From positions 660,501-724,500 of the forward strand of contig CP070233.1 in the NCBI GenBank assembly GCA_017355425.1: a stretch of DNA of 64,000 nt, in the 5' to 3' direction. The translations under genes were made by a program, and so were the position numbers. The DNA comes from Dolichospermum sp. DET69 (GTDB lineage Bacteria > Cyanobacteriota > Cyanobacteriia > Cyanobacteriales > Nostocaceae). Shown here in pieces: positions 1-8,587 of this stretch. Under the pieces are notes generated by a model. That model ran no database searches. It was not told the origin of the DNA and saw only the letters and a list, made by a program, of their open reading frames with translations. The first letter of the stretch is position 1, and every line of letters begins with the position of its first letter.

Positions 1-567
1 TGATAACCGAGTTTTACCGAAGAATTTGCCAAAAGTATAAGCACCAATATCAGCAGCCCAAATACATAAAAATGTGAGGATAGTTGCTGTTAAACCTGTT
101 GGGAAAGAAGTAAAATTGCCTTGTCCAATATCTTGCCAATTAGATGGCCAATAACCACCTAAAGGTAAATTACTGCTAATAGTATGTTCAATTCCCCGTA
201 AGCGTACCCAGTAACTTGGTAAGTAACCTACATAAAACAAACCCATAATAGAAGCGGAAATATCAGCAATGGTGGCTAATTTGGGTTGAAAAAGCAGGTA
301 AAAACAAATAAGTGTCCCGGCTATGGGCATAATTGCATCAGCTAAACTACTATTAAGGGTACAAATTGCTAGTAAAACTTGACTAACAATCATAGTAATT
401 TTGACTGAGGGTGTTATGCCTCGAGAACGCACCAAATTAAAATATTCTTGTTGACCTAAAAATACGACAATAGCGATCGCTACTGTAAAATACCAACCCC
501 CTAAGAGGGTTGCAGATAGCGCCATGATAATCGCAATAATTCCACTAATAATTCGAGGCCAGGGCAT
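1..567 (-). CDS. cdsA: Phosphatidate cytidylyltransferase, N-terminal part (cut by window edge)
   Basis: The frame is open from an ATG at 567 down to base 1, giving 189 residues without a stop; the C-terminal catalytic part lies outside the window. The protein starts MPWPRIISGIIAII and is a run of hydrophobic membrane segments, with the motif ADIGAYTFGKFFGKTRLS near the cut end, typical of CdsA. The enzyme is a polytopic membrane protein that makes CDP-diacylglycerol from phosphatidate and CTP for phospholipid synthesis. Upstream, at about 574-611, are short TTTTGGA-type repeats. cbiT follows upstream on the same strand. The family call is by recognition of the sequence; the missing end prevents checking the CTP-binding signature. 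Confidence 0.85.
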   Translation of the reverse strand, partial: MPWPRIISGIIAIIMALSATLLGGWYFTVAIAIVVFLGQQEYFNLVRSRGITPSVKITMIVSQVLLAICTLNSSLADAIMPIAGTLICFYLLFQPKLATIADISASIMGLFYVGYLPSYWVRLRGIEHTISSNLPLGGYWPSNWQDIGQGNFTSFPTGLTATILTFLCIWAADIGAYTFGKFFGKTRLS

Positions 568-633
568 AGGATAGTATTTTGGATTTTAGATTTTGGATTT
601 TGGATTCCATCCAAAACCGAAAACCGAACGAGT

Positions 634-1242
634 TTAATCTAGTTTCTCACCACTGAGAATGAAAATGGGATCGGCTGCTACAAAGGTTTGAGAATAGCCC
701 CGTGTTTCTAAGCGATTTACCGCTGACTGGACAACTTCAATATTCCTAACTCTCAATTGAGAAAAGCTTTGAGAAATAGCATACAGACTTTCTAGACTAG
801 CAGCAGTGGCGACCACTCGGCCAGATGTTGGTAAATATTGCCAGGCAGCTTGGACAATTTCCTGTATGGCTTTTCCACCTTCAATGCAGATCCGATCAGG
901 TAGTAACTTGATTTGATCTAAGCATTCTGGGGCGCTACCTTCAATTACTTCGACGTTTTTGACTTCAAAGCGATCGCAGTTGCGTTTAATTAGATTAGCA
1001 ACATCCTCATCTCTTTCGATAGCAATCACCCGTGCTTGGGGACACAATAAACCCACCTCTATAGGAATTGTACCTGTTCCTGCGCCAATATCCCACAATA
1101 CAGAATCGGCTTGTAGTCGCAATTGGGAAATTAACAGCAATCTTAATTCTCGCTGACTGAGGGGAATACCTGGTAAATTCTCAAATAATTCGTCGGGAAT
1201 ACCTGGGGTAATATAAGGCCAAAGTGGGGAAGGCATAAGCAA
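634..1242 (-). CDS. cbiT: Precorrin-6B methylase, CbiT-type SAM methyltransferase
   Basis: 202 residues. The start of the protein (PGIPDELF, then PLSQRELRLLLISQL) and the SAM-binding motif I WDIGAGTGTIPIEVG at about residues 50-64 are characteristic of CbiT, which methylates C15 of the corrin ring and decarboxylates the C12 acetate during cobalamin synthesis. Acidic loop AIERDED follows motif I, as in class I methyltransferases. Two possible starts lie six bases apart (1242 and 1236). No other cobalamin gene and no cobalamin riboswitch was recognised nearby, so the gene stands alone here. Length matches the stand-alone CbiT form rather than the CbiE-CbiT fusion CobL. Confidence 0.85.
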   Translation of the reverse strand: MLMPSPLWPYITPGIPDELFENLPGIPLSQRELRLLLISQLRLQADSVLWDIGAGTGTIPIEVGLLCPQARVIAIERDEDVANLIKRNCDRFEVKNVEVIEGSAPECLDQIKLLPDRICIEGGKAIQEIVQAAWQYLPTSGRVVATAASLESLYAISQSFSQLRVRNIEVVQSAVNRLETRGYSQTFVAADPIFILSGEKLD

Positions 1243-1329
1243 TTAAAAATTAACAATTAAAATTTAACAGTTGGGAAAGGGGAAGATAATTTTGGTAGTT
1301 ATGCTCATCAATGACATCAGGAAACTGCA

Positions 1330-2769
1330 ATGATGAATAGGGAAATATTAGCCGACCGCTATGAAGTTCAACAACAGCTAGGCAAAAAAGCCGGGAGAAG
1401 GACTTTTTTAGCTACTGATTTAGTAACTGGAAAATCGGTAATTGTCAAGTTACTTGCTTTTAGTAGTGATTTTGAATGGGATGATCTGAAGTTATTTGAG
1501 AGAGAAGCTCAAACTTTAAAATCTTTATCACATCCCTGTATCCCTCTTTACTTAGACTATTTTGAGGTAAATTCCCCTGAATATAAAGGATTTGCCCTTG
1601 TTCAGACTTATATATCGGCCCAAACCATAGAACAATATTTACAAGCTGGGAGGAAATTTACAGAAATTGAAGTTAAAGAAATTGCTAAAGCAGTTTTAGA
1701 GATCCTTAAATACTTGCATGAGTTAAATCCACCTGTTGTCCACCGTGATATTAAGCCTAGCAATATTTTATTAGGAGAGCGCTCTGGCAATAGTATTGGT
1801 ACAGTTTATTTAATAGATTTTGGTTCAGTTCAGACCGTCCTAGCAGCAGAAGGAGGGACAAGAACTGTTGTCGGGACCTATGGTTATATGCCACAGGAGC
1901 AGTTTGGAGGGAGAACTGTTCCTGCTTCTGATCTTTATAGTTTAGGATGCACAATGATTTATTTGGTGACTGGTACTAACCCAGCAGATTTACCCCAAAA
2001 GGATTTTCGCATTCAATTTCAGCAAGTTGCTAATATTAGTCCTAGTTTTGCTAACTGGTTGCAGCGAGTCACAGAACCCAGTTTAGAAAAGCGGTTTTCT
2101 ACAGCAACTCAAGCCCTCACCGCTTTAGAACAGGGAGAGGGAGAACATACCAAAATTACAGCTTTAGCTGTTGGTAAACCAGCAGGTAGTGAAGTTCAAC
2201 TTACAAAAAATCAAGATTTTTTAGAAATTATTATTCCTCCGGTTTGCTCCGAATGCTCAATAGTTTTTTATAATTTGTGTTTTGGCACATTTTTTAGTTC
2301 ATTTGCTTCACTTAGTTTATTATATTTTATTGGCCTTAGTTATTCACATTTTCTCGACAATATAGTTCGCACGATAGGTCTTCTCACGATGCAAGCGGCC
2401 TTGCACTTACCTTTTTTGATTGGAGGATTTTCGATGATCTATTCTGCATTATATCACTTATTTGGTAGTAGCGGGATACATATAGATCAGCAACAAATCA
2501 CCGTTTATAATCTCTTGTGGAAATGGAAAACTCCCCGCAGTCGTTCAGCTTTTAGGAAAAATATTCATAAACTGGTTTATACTCCACAATATTACACTAA
2601 AGGTGAAAAACGATATGGACATCAAGAGCAAATTCTAGTCCCAGCACAATTGGTGATTTGGGCAGGATCTGAAAAATTTGAGTTATGTGTCATTAAATCT
2701 GAAGCAGAATTAGAATGGTTAGCTAGAGAATTGAGTCAGTGGTTAGATATGCCAATTAGAACGCAATAA
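1330..2769 (+). CDS. Serine/threonine protein kinase with C-terminal membrane region
   Basis: 479 residues. The N-terminal 270 or so residues form a Hanks-type kinase: Lys in VIVKLL, catalytic loop VVHRDIKPSN near residue 139, DFG in YLIDFGSV near 163, then activation segment GTYGYMPQEQFGG and a DLYSLGCT helix. All expected catalytic residues are present. After the kinase comes a region with two hydrophobic stretches (about residues 310-375) and a cytoplasmic-looking tail containing IHIDQQQITVYNLLWKWK, a layout common in cyanobacterial kinases whose C-terminal domain lacks a clear function. It is divergent from cbiT and followed 41 bp later by tatA. Substrate unknown. ATG pairs at 1330 and 1333 are both possible starts. 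Confidence 0.85.
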   Translation: MMNREILADRYEVQQQLGKKAGRRTFLATDLVTGKSVIVKLLAFSSDFEWDDLKLFEREAQTLKSLSHPCIPLYLDYFEVNSPEYKGFALVQTYISAQTIEQYLQAGRKFTEIEVKEIAKAVLEILKYLHELNPPVVHRDIKPSNILLGERSGNSIGTVYLIDFGSVQTVLAAEGGTRTVVGTYGYMPQEQFGGRTVPASDLYSLGCTMIYLVTGTNPADLPQKDFRIQFQQVANISPSFANWLQRVTEPSLEKRFSTATQALTALEQGEGEHTKITALAVGKPAGSEVQLTKNQDFLEIIIPPVCSECSIVFYNLCFGTFFSSFASLSLLYFIGLSYSHFLDNIVRTIGLLTMQAALHLPFLIGGFSMIYSALYHLFGSSGIHIDQQQITVYNLLWKWKTPRSRSAFRKNIHKLVYTPQYYTKGEKRYGHQEQILVPAQLVIWAGSEKFELCVIKSEAELEWLARELSQWLDMPIRTQ

Positions 2770-2810
2770 ATTCTCTAGTTAATTACAGTGACTCAAAAAG
2801 GAAAATCATC

Positions 2811-2981
2811 ATGTTTGGATTAGGATGGCCGGAAATAGTGATAATTGCCATAGTTGCAATTTTGATTTTTGGACCCAAGAAAATTCCTGAATTGGGGGGA
2901 GTTTTGGGAAAAAGTATCAGAAGTTTCCAAGAAGGAATGAAAAAATCTGATGAAGATCATAATTCAGACAAAGAAAACTGA
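2811..2981 (+). CDS. tatA: Twin-arginine translocase subunit TatA/TatE family
   Basis: A 56-residue protein beginning MFGLGWPEIVIIAIVAILIF. It has the single N-terminal membrane helix, the hinge FGPKKIPELGG and an amphipathic helix (KSIRSFQEGMKK) followed by a charged tail ending DKEN, the full TatA layout. TatA oligomers form the pore through which TatBC passes folded proteins; in cyanobacteria this works in thylakoid and plasma membranes. A ribosome-binding AAAGGAAAA lies just before the ATG. It follows the kinase gene by 41 bp and may be cotranscribed. Confidence 0.9.
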   Translation: MFGLGWPEIVIIAIVAILIFGPKKIPELGGVLGKSIRSFQEGMKKSDEDHNSDKEN

Positions 2982-3008
2982 GATTAGGTAAAATAACGAG
3001 AAATAATT

Positions 3009-3041
3009 AGATCCCAGACTTTACCAAAAAATCGGGGATCT
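3009..3041 (+). terminator. Hairpin downstream of tatA, possible terminator
   Basis: AGATCCC and GGGATCT pair across an 19-base AT-rich loop and are followed by TTTGTGTTT. The placement 28 bp after the tatA stop suits a terminator, but the stem is only 7 bp. The stem resembles the AGATCCCC family of hairpins seen at 30358-30422 and 56343-56375, so it could equally be a dispersed repeat. Confidence 0.4.
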
Positions 3042-3113
3042 TTGTGTTTAGAATTTGCGAAGAATAGCAATCTATCTTTCTGTAATCGAAAAAATCTGAA
3101 AATTTTTAATTTC

Positions 3114-3815
3114 CTAAATGTCTTCTGTATTCACCCCCAAATCACGTAATTTTTGCGCTAATCTTTCAGCTTTTAATCTTTCTTTTTGCGCTAATTCTTC
3201 AGGAGTTGGTAATCTTTTTCCCTGTTCATCATACCAATACAACCATTCTCGCGTTCGTCCTAAATATGTACCCCGTTCTCTTCCTAATGCTAAACCTATT
3301 TCTGGCATCCATACCGGTGAATTAGGCTGCAAGATATATTCACTATTTTCTAATTTATAAATTTCTAAAGGTTGACGTTTGCGGCGATATTGACGAGTCG
3401 GTACATAAATTGCATAATATAAAATCCCTAATTTCGCATAATCAACTTTCTTTTTTTCATACTCGCCACCATAGGTTTTAGAAACTACTTCTAACGCCAA
3501 AATAGGCGGAATATTATCTTCTTCCCAAAAGACATAACTTAACCGTCCTTCTTCTCCAATAAAGCGTTCTACTCCCAAACTCAAAAATCCATCGGGAACT
3601 AATGCTGGTTGACTTGGTGCGTAGTAAATACCCATATCCACACCGAAAAACCAATCATTACGGTTATTCCAAAACAAAGCTAAAATCGCTTCTAATAAAT
3701 TGGGAATCAGGTTTTGTAGTTCGTTATCCACTGGAGTATCATCAGAGTCAAGAAGTTCGGCGGAAGATGGCAGACATTCACGCAATTGGTAATTTACCAT
3801 AATAGTCTTCACCAT
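3114..3815 (-). CDS. Uma2 family (DUF820) putative endonuclease
   Basis: 233 residues. The core FGVDMGIYYAPSQPALVPDGFLS, then PPILALEVVSKTYGGEYEKK with Asp, Glu and Lys spaced as in the PD-(D/E)XK fold, marks the Uma2 family, which is greatly expanded in cyanobacteria and of unsettled function. The C-terminal part (LAQKERLKAERLAQKLRDLGV) is a charged helix seen in many members. Starts at 3815 and 3800 (MVNYQL) are both plausible. A second Uma2 gene lies at 29728-30315. Confidence 0.8.
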   Translation of the reverse strand: MVKTIMVNYQLRECLPSSAELLDSDDTPVDNELQNLIPNLLEAILALFWNNRNDWFFGVDMGIYYAPSQPALVPDGFLSLGVERFIGEEGRLSYVFWEEDNIPPILALEVVSKTYGGEYEKKKVDYAKLGILYYAIYVPTRQYRRKRQPLEIYKLENSEYILQPNSPVWMPEIGLALGRERGTYLGRTREWLYWYDEQGKRLPTPEELAQKERLKAERLAQKLRDLGVNTEDI

Positions 3816-3847
3816 AACTATGTAAATTTATTTTATCGCCAAAATAC

Positions 3848-4084
3848 TCATACATGATAAGCAGTAATTACCTTTTTTCTATCAGGAGTATAAATAGATT
3901 CTACTATTGGGTATTGTTCATGAACCCACCAAACTTTAATTCTGTTACCTTGTGCTGGAGCAGTTCCTGATATAGAATAACCAGCATCAATCATTAATTT
4001 TTCAAATTGATTTGCATCTAAAATTGTACATTTAAACTTTGGTAGTCCCTCTATTTGATGCTTATTGAGGGTCATAACTACCAT
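3848..4084 (-). CDS. Small conserved-looking protein of unknown function
   Basis: 78 residues; not recognised. It contains KFKCTILDANQFEKLMIDAG and ends with VESIYTPDRKKVITAYHV, soluble with no signal peptide or membrane segment. Its start (4084, or ATG at 4075) overlaps the end of the upstream gene at 4062-4328 by up to 23 bases in another frame, suggesting translational coupling. The compact two-gene arrangement invites a toxin-antitoxin idea, but no motif supports it. Confidence 0.5.
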   Translation of the reverse strand: MVVMTLNKHQIEGLPKFKCTILDANQFEKLMIDAGYSISGTAPAQGNRIKVWWVHEQYPIVESIYTPDRKKVITAYHV

Positions 4085-4328
4085 TATAAGTTGAAAATAT
4101 CTTATAACCTGGTAATACTAAAGCCACACCTAAATTACAGTGAATCTTACCTGGATATCTGTAAGGTTGATCATCAGGAACAGCCCCACCAAACCGAATA
4201 TGTATTCCTGGTAGCCATAAGTAAAATCCAGGAATTAATAAGTCCATACTGTAAGCTATTTCTCTCATTGCTTCATTAGTGAAGTTATTGCTTATCAGTC
4301 TGAAATTGGTGTTTGTAATGTTCAACAT
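4062..4328 (-). CDS. Small protein of unknown function
   Basis: 88 residues, not recognised. It is rich in Gly, Pro and aromatic residues (IPGFYLWLPGIHIRFGG, then DDQPYRYPGKIHCNLGV), predicted soluble. Its 3' end overlaps the start of the gene at 3848-4084, so the two are probably one transcript. The start region MLNITNTNFRLISNNF is less ordered in composition than the rest. Confidence 0.45.
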   Translation of the reverse strand: MLNITNTNFRLISNNFTNEAMREIAYSMDLLIPGFYLWLPGIHIRFGGAVPDDQPYRYPGKIHCNLGVALVLPGYKIFSTYNGSYDPQ

Positions 4329-4589
4329 AAGTTTTCAATCTCCAATTAGAATTGTGACAATAAAAATTAGTGTCAATTAATAATCAAATAAAAATCCTGT
4401 ACATCCTTTCATCCTGGGTATCCTGATTTGTGACAATTTAATTTAGGCATAAATTGGTTGCACTTCAAAGACAAACCGAATACTAGTACACTACGGCGTA
4501 AATAAACCAACCATGATAAATCTCCCAAAAGCCTATACTGTATTCGTTTTGACTTTTGACTTTTGACTTTTGACTTCCGCCCTGCGGTG

Positions 4590-4744
4590 CTAGGATGTTC
4601 ACTTAATCCAAAATCATTGAGATTTTCCCCTTCCAAGTGCAAAGACACTGCTTCAGTCAAATTGCTGACAACTGCATCCAAACTACCACCTTGGGTAACT
4701 ACAGATATTTCTACACATTCTGCAACATAACCAAAATCATAAAA
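4590..4744 (-). pseudogene. hicB-type antitoxin remnant
   Basis: On the minus strand the frame from 4744 reads FYDFGYVAECVEIS, then VVTQGGSLDAVVSNLTEAV and SLHLEGENLNDFGLSEHPS. This is the middle of a HicB/UPF0150-like antitoxin (the part with the EAISLHLEGE motif). There is no start codon: the 5' end stops where the IS605-type end begins (about 4745). The 3' end runs into foreign sequence (GCACCGCAGG, then four copies of the heptamer TTTTGAC at 4546-4577 on the plus strand) and so lacks the usual C-terminal strand. It looks like an antitoxin gene destroyed by the adjacent insertion. Confidence 0.6.
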
Positions 4745-4873
4745 CCTCGTGGGAAGTGGGAAACTCAGTCCCTTTAGGGACCAGAGGGAAGCGGCTCAAG
4801 GGATTTTAATCCCCGTCAATCTTAAAATGTGTAATCGTAGCCATCTTTGCGCTGAATGATTTTGCAATATTTA

Positions 4874-7088
4874 GGTAGAGTCGAGGGGGAATATTATTTC
4901 CCGCCCCTCTCTGTTAAATCTGGGCGTGCAGCTTTCGCTGCACCCAGCTTCCGACGTTCTTAGCTTTTGCGTTTGCTCATGTGAGTATAATCGTGGCAGC
5001 TTTCGTGAATTGCTAGAAGGTTTTTAGGTTTACCATTCTTATGGTTTCCATCTATATGATGTAAATGTACCTTCTCATCATTGAGCAATTTCAGTCCACA
5101 ATGACCACATTTATGGCTTTGCCGTTTAAGGGCTTTAGAGGTATCGTTGTTATAGAGCTTGCTGTTACGCTCGCTCCAATAACTCAAATCTCCGTCGTAG
5201 GGTGATTTCTCACCTTTGACATTGATATGTTTGTTTTCGGAGTAAGGGACTGCTGGGAATGCCTTCTTTATTAGCACCTGGCTAGTAAGGCGGTTCTGTT
5301 TAGTTTCCTTGTTGAATACCTTAAATGCTCTGTGATTGATGTGCCATAGGGAGAACCTTGACCCGTCCATCTTGCAGAAGCGGTGGTAGTTCCTCCAACC
5401 TCTAACTACAGGGGCTAATTTCTCCGCCTTTGTGGTAGCACCATAATTCGAGTTGTTGACGATGTGTTTTACTTTCTTGCGAAAAGCCTTAAAGTTATCC
5501 ACTGAAGGGACACATCTAAACTTTCCGTTTTTCTGGACTTTAAAGTTCCAGCCGAGGAAATCAAACCCATCTGTCGCGGCGGTTAGCTTTGTCTTTTTCT
5601 CGCTGACTTTCATTCCCCGCTCTGCTAGGAACTGACTGATTTTGTCAAGTATTTCTGTGGCATCGTCTTGGGGTCTGAGTATTATTACCATGTCATCCGC
5701 ATAACGGATTGTTGGCTCTATAATCTGTTCCCTTGAGGTTTTGTCTGTAATTCTGTTCTTAGATATCACATGATATCTATGAATACTTTCAATCCCATTT
5801 AAGGCGATGTTGGCTAAAAGTGGACTTACCACGCCCCCTTGGGGTGTTCCTTGTTCAGGAAATTCTGGGTTGACTCCGGCTTTGAGACATCGGAAAATTC
5901 CTTGTCTTATGCTCTTAGGAGCGATGAGTCTATCCATTATGGCAGTGTGGTTTATCCTATCGAAGCATTTCTCGATATCGAGTTCTATAACTCGTTTATC
6001 TTTTCCATTGCAAGCTGAACGTAGATTGTTAAACAGGATTTTCTGTGCATCATGTGCCGAGCGTCCTGTCCTAAACCCGTAGCTGTATGCGTGGAACGTT
6101 GCCTCGTGTGCTGGTTCTAATGCGTACTTGATAAGGCACTGATATGCCCTGTCCGCAATAGTAGGGATTTTCAGTATCCTGGTAGTACCGTCCTTTTTGG
6201 GGATAGGTATTTCTCTTAGCCGCTGGTGTTTCCAGTTGCTAACGGATGCTTTTAGCAGTTCATTAAGCTCGAAGCGTTCCTTAAAGGTAAGGGACTTTTT
6301 GCCATCAATTCCTGCGGTCTTTTTCCCAGCGTTTAGCTGTGATACTTGACGGATAGCCAGTAATCTTGCTGCGGTTGATTTCAGAATCAGCTTTTGTAGG
6401 GACTTTGCTTTACGCTTGTCTCCAACTTGAACCGCTTTATACACTCGTTTTTGTAGGCGGAATAAGTTACGGCGGAATTTCTTCCACGGTAACGTCTTCC
6501 AAGATTCACTAGAGTTGTCTCTGTGTCCAATCATGCTCTGCTCCAATTTGTGTATTCTGAACACCTCAGACCAATTACGGTCTGTCCTACCCGAATTGAG
6601 GGATTTCCGCTGCTCGTCCAGCCTACTTAGGGTTCGACCGCCCTTAGACCATCAACCCGTTTTTATTCGTTCCCTCGGTTGATTGTTAGTTCCGTTAGGT
6701 GTAGCCATTTCAACTATTAGAACCCCTGGACTCTTGCCGATACTTAGTTAAAGGTTCGGCGGGGTTTTTAGCTCTAATGAAGTCAGGTTTTATTGTTGTG
6801 TCCTGCTTAGGCATAAGTTGCTTTTTGAGGCTCTGTTTCACCGTAGGAACTCCCCATTAGCACCAGTGTCACCCCACAACGGATATCTGATTGCGCCCTG
6901 TTCCTAGCTTCGACCTCCCGAAACCGAGTCGGGTCATCGTAGGCAGATAGGGAGTCATACCTGAGTCTGGTAGATGGGACTTACACCCATATCAGACCGA
7001 GAGTTCAACCTTTCCTCTATTACTAGAGTTGGGTTGGTTAGCTTATGTACGGGCTGGATACCGTGATTCAGCTAACAACGAATCGCAC
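4874..7088 (-). mobile_element. Group II intron (copy 1), inside iscB
   Basis: On the minus strand the intron begins GTGCG (7088-7084), the group II 5' consensus, and carries a long structured 5' RNA part (6565-7088, no gene), the reverse transcriptase ORF, then a domain V hairpin at 4916-4950 (CTGGGTGCAGC-GAAA-GCTGCACGCCCAG) and a domain VI stem at about 4875-4913 with a bulged A before CTCTACC. The 3' boundary is set at 4874 because it restores the IscB frame; ending one base earlier (TAC) is the alternative. A near-identical intron is at 44862-47044. HNH-bearing ORF type suggests the chloroplast-like class common in cyanobacteria. Confidence 0.85.
4960..6564 (-). CDS. ltrA: Group II intron reverse transcriptase/maturase with HNH endonuclease
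   Basis: 534 residues, intact. The RT palm motif TIRYADDMVII near residue 288 carries the catalytic Asp pair; earlier RT blocks include GTPQGGVVSPLLANI. Then come the X (maturase) domain, with APVVRGWRNYHRFC, and a C-terminal HNH endonuclease (CGHCG near 475, then HLHHIDGNHKNGKPKNL and HESCH). The protein binds the intron RNA to aid splicing and drives retrohoming by cutting the second DNA strand and priming cDNA synthesis. The copy at 44948-46522 is ten residues shorter, differing mainly after RYHV/RYKD. MIGHRDNSS at codon 11 is an alternative start. Confidence 0.92.
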   Translation of the reverse strand: MFRIHKLEQSMIGHRDNSSESWKTLPWKKFRRNLFRLQKRVYKAVQVGDKRKAKSLQKLILKSTAARLLAIRQVSQLNAGKKTAGIDGKKSLTFKERFELNELLKASVSNWKHQRLREIPIPKKDGTTRILKIPTIADRAYQCLIKYALEPAHEATFHAYSYGFRTGRSAHDAQKILFNNLRSACNGKDKRVIELDIEKCFDRINHTAIMDRLIAPKSIRQGIFRCLKAGVNPEFPEQGTPQGGVVSPLLANIALNGIESIHRYHVISKNRITDKTSREQIIEPTIRYADDMVIILRPQDDATEILDKISQFLAERGMKVSEKKTKLTAATDGFDFLGWNFKVQKNGKFRCVPSVDNFKAFRKKVKHIVNNSNYGATTKAEKLAPVVRGWRNYHRFCKMDGSRFSLWHINHRAFKVFNKETKQNRLTSQVLIKKAFPAVPYSENKHINVKGEKSPYDGDLSYWSERNSKLYNNDTSKALKRQSHKCGHCGLKLLNDEKVHLHHIDGNHKNGKPKNLLAIHESCHDYTHMSKRKS

Positions 7089-8311
7089 TAACTAATGCCC
7101 TGAACTAATTTTGACGCAGAAATATTGAAAGAACCTGTTGCTCTAATTGCAACACGACCAATATATTTACCGATTTTCTTCCCAGTAGTAACAATTGCTT
7201 TCACAATATCACCGGTCTGAAAACCTTTAACAAATTTAATTCTCGGCACATATCGAGATGGAAAACCAAACTTGTCAGTCCGACACATTTGACGAGTTCC
7301 ATGCCCTGTTGCTTTGATTAGCAAAGGCTTGTTCGTTAAAATTTCCAATTCTCCAATTTGTCCAACACAAGCAGCATCTAGCCAATGAGTTTTAGGAAAG
7401 TTTAATCTAGTTCGGTTGAACTTAGTTTGACCACCAGAACCAGTGGAAACGGGTAAACCAGTTTCTTTGAGTCGGCTAAACAATGCCCAACGGGTAGAGT
7501 TCACAGCCGCTGCATCTTTTAAAGGTCGTTTTGCTTGTGCCAGAATACATTTGAGAAGATCCGGTTTCTTAGCCAGGAAGTCTTTAATATCCTGAGTGCC
7601 TTTTTTGATATTGCACTTCTCGCAAGCAAGACAAAGATTAGAAATTCAATTAGTGCCACCTCTGGCTTGAGGATGAATATGCTCAACTTGCAAGGGAACA
7701 TTCTCAATCCCACAGTAAGCACATTTTCTCTGCCATTTTTCTAGTAGATACTCACGGACTTCGTACCCGGACAAAGTGCCTTGCTGATATTCAATACCTG
7801 ATATTTCTGGATTGTCTATTTGTTGCAAGTCAAACCTGACAAGCTCTTGAGATATCCTTGTGATGGGAGCAAACTTAATGAGTTTGTTAACCCAAGTGAA
7901 AGTAGTCTCAACTCGATGCTGCAAACTTGGAGCTAACCAATTTTTTGTCCTAGTTCTATTCAAGAATCTGGCTTGACGATAGCGAGTATGGCGGTTTCGT
8001 CTCCCCCTGCGGAGTGAGCGACGGGATTCTAGGGACGCTTTAATTGCATTTCCTCGATGAGAAAGTTCTCCACCAAAAATGATTTTTTCTCCCTGAATCA
8101 ATGCTATGCCCGTAGTTTTGGAACCAGGGTCTATTTTGAGTTCTATTGGTTGGTTAACAATATCTGAGCATGACTTGTTTAAGATGATAGTAAAGGGATA
8201 CCTCCTAAATAAAGCAGCTTTTCCAGAATCCAATAATTTCCTTGCTACCGAGGGATGACAAGGGCTTAAAGGTTGTTTGTTTGTGTCGAGAACTAATGCG
8301 TAATTTGACAT

Positions 8312-8587
8312 TTCTGCCTCTCTGATTGCTCAGGTGATGTTCGCTTCGACCTTGTTATTTGAGCTTGCTTGAGCTTGCAACACTGTTTCAGTGACTTTAA
8401 AACTGTTTAATTACAAACGACAGAGCGGAAAACTAGCGTCGCATTCTCCGGTGTCTTGACTCAAATAACGGCTACCCTAACCTTCGGTATGCTACGCAAA
8501 CGATTATGCTCAGGGTGGTCTGGTCAGTATAGCTTGCTTGATTACTCTTACAAGCTCAGTGGCTTTAGCCCTGAGTTACTGACCACC
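8312..8587 (-). ncRNA. Candidate omega-RNA locus upstream of iscB
   Basis: IscB guide RNAs are encoded just 5' of the gene. The 276 bases before the iscB ATG hold no gene but several paired segments, including CTCAGGGCTAAAGCCACTGAG (8575-8555) close to the element end, CTTGTAA after it, and further inverted repeats (for example AGCTTGC-type repeats near 8364-8378). The outer motif GGTGGTCA-(G/A)-TAAC, hairpin, GCTTGTAA is shared with the region upstream of isrB (47257-47045). The guide would derive from sequence beyond about 8587. Exact ends are not determinable from sequence alone. Confidence 0.5.

Larger units (their letters stand above)
4822..8311 (-). pseudogene. iscB: IscB OMEGA nuclease, broken by a UGA codon and a group II intron
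   Basis: The reading frame starts at ATG 8311 and has all IscB landmarks: N-terminal PLMP-like part (PLSPCHPSVARKLL), RuvC-I Asp61 in LKIDPGSKTTG, arginine-rich bridge helix (RRSLRRGRRNRHTRYR, near 98-112), RuvC-II Glu156 in ISQELVRFD, HNH with KCAYCG and Glu-His-Ile-His (210-213), and RuvC-III His309/Asp312 in HWLDAACVG. Codon 222 is TGA (7648-7646) where relatives have a residue between GGTN and ISNLCLACEKCN; the frame then stays open to 7089. There the intron (7088-4874) interrupts. Joining 7089 to 4873 restores QGIS-YKYCKIIQRKDGYDYTF and a stop at 4822, the usual C-terminus. Full product would be 424 residues. IscB is an RNA-guided nickase/nuclease and the ancestor of Cas9. Confidence 0.85.

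Noticed and set aside
4409-4681. 90-residue minus-strand reading frame as a gene
   Set aside because: Only its first part matches a HicB antitoxin; the rest is translated TTTTGAC repeats and non-conserved sequence. Recorded as a hicB remnant instead.
6880-7030. tRNA-like folding between 6880 and 7030
   Set aside because: This is group II intron RNA, repeated at 46840-46990; no acceptor stem with a T-loop was found.
7519-7744. Frameshift explanation for the broken iscB
   Set aside because: Codon counting shows all three pieces are in one frame with a single TGA, so no shift is needed.
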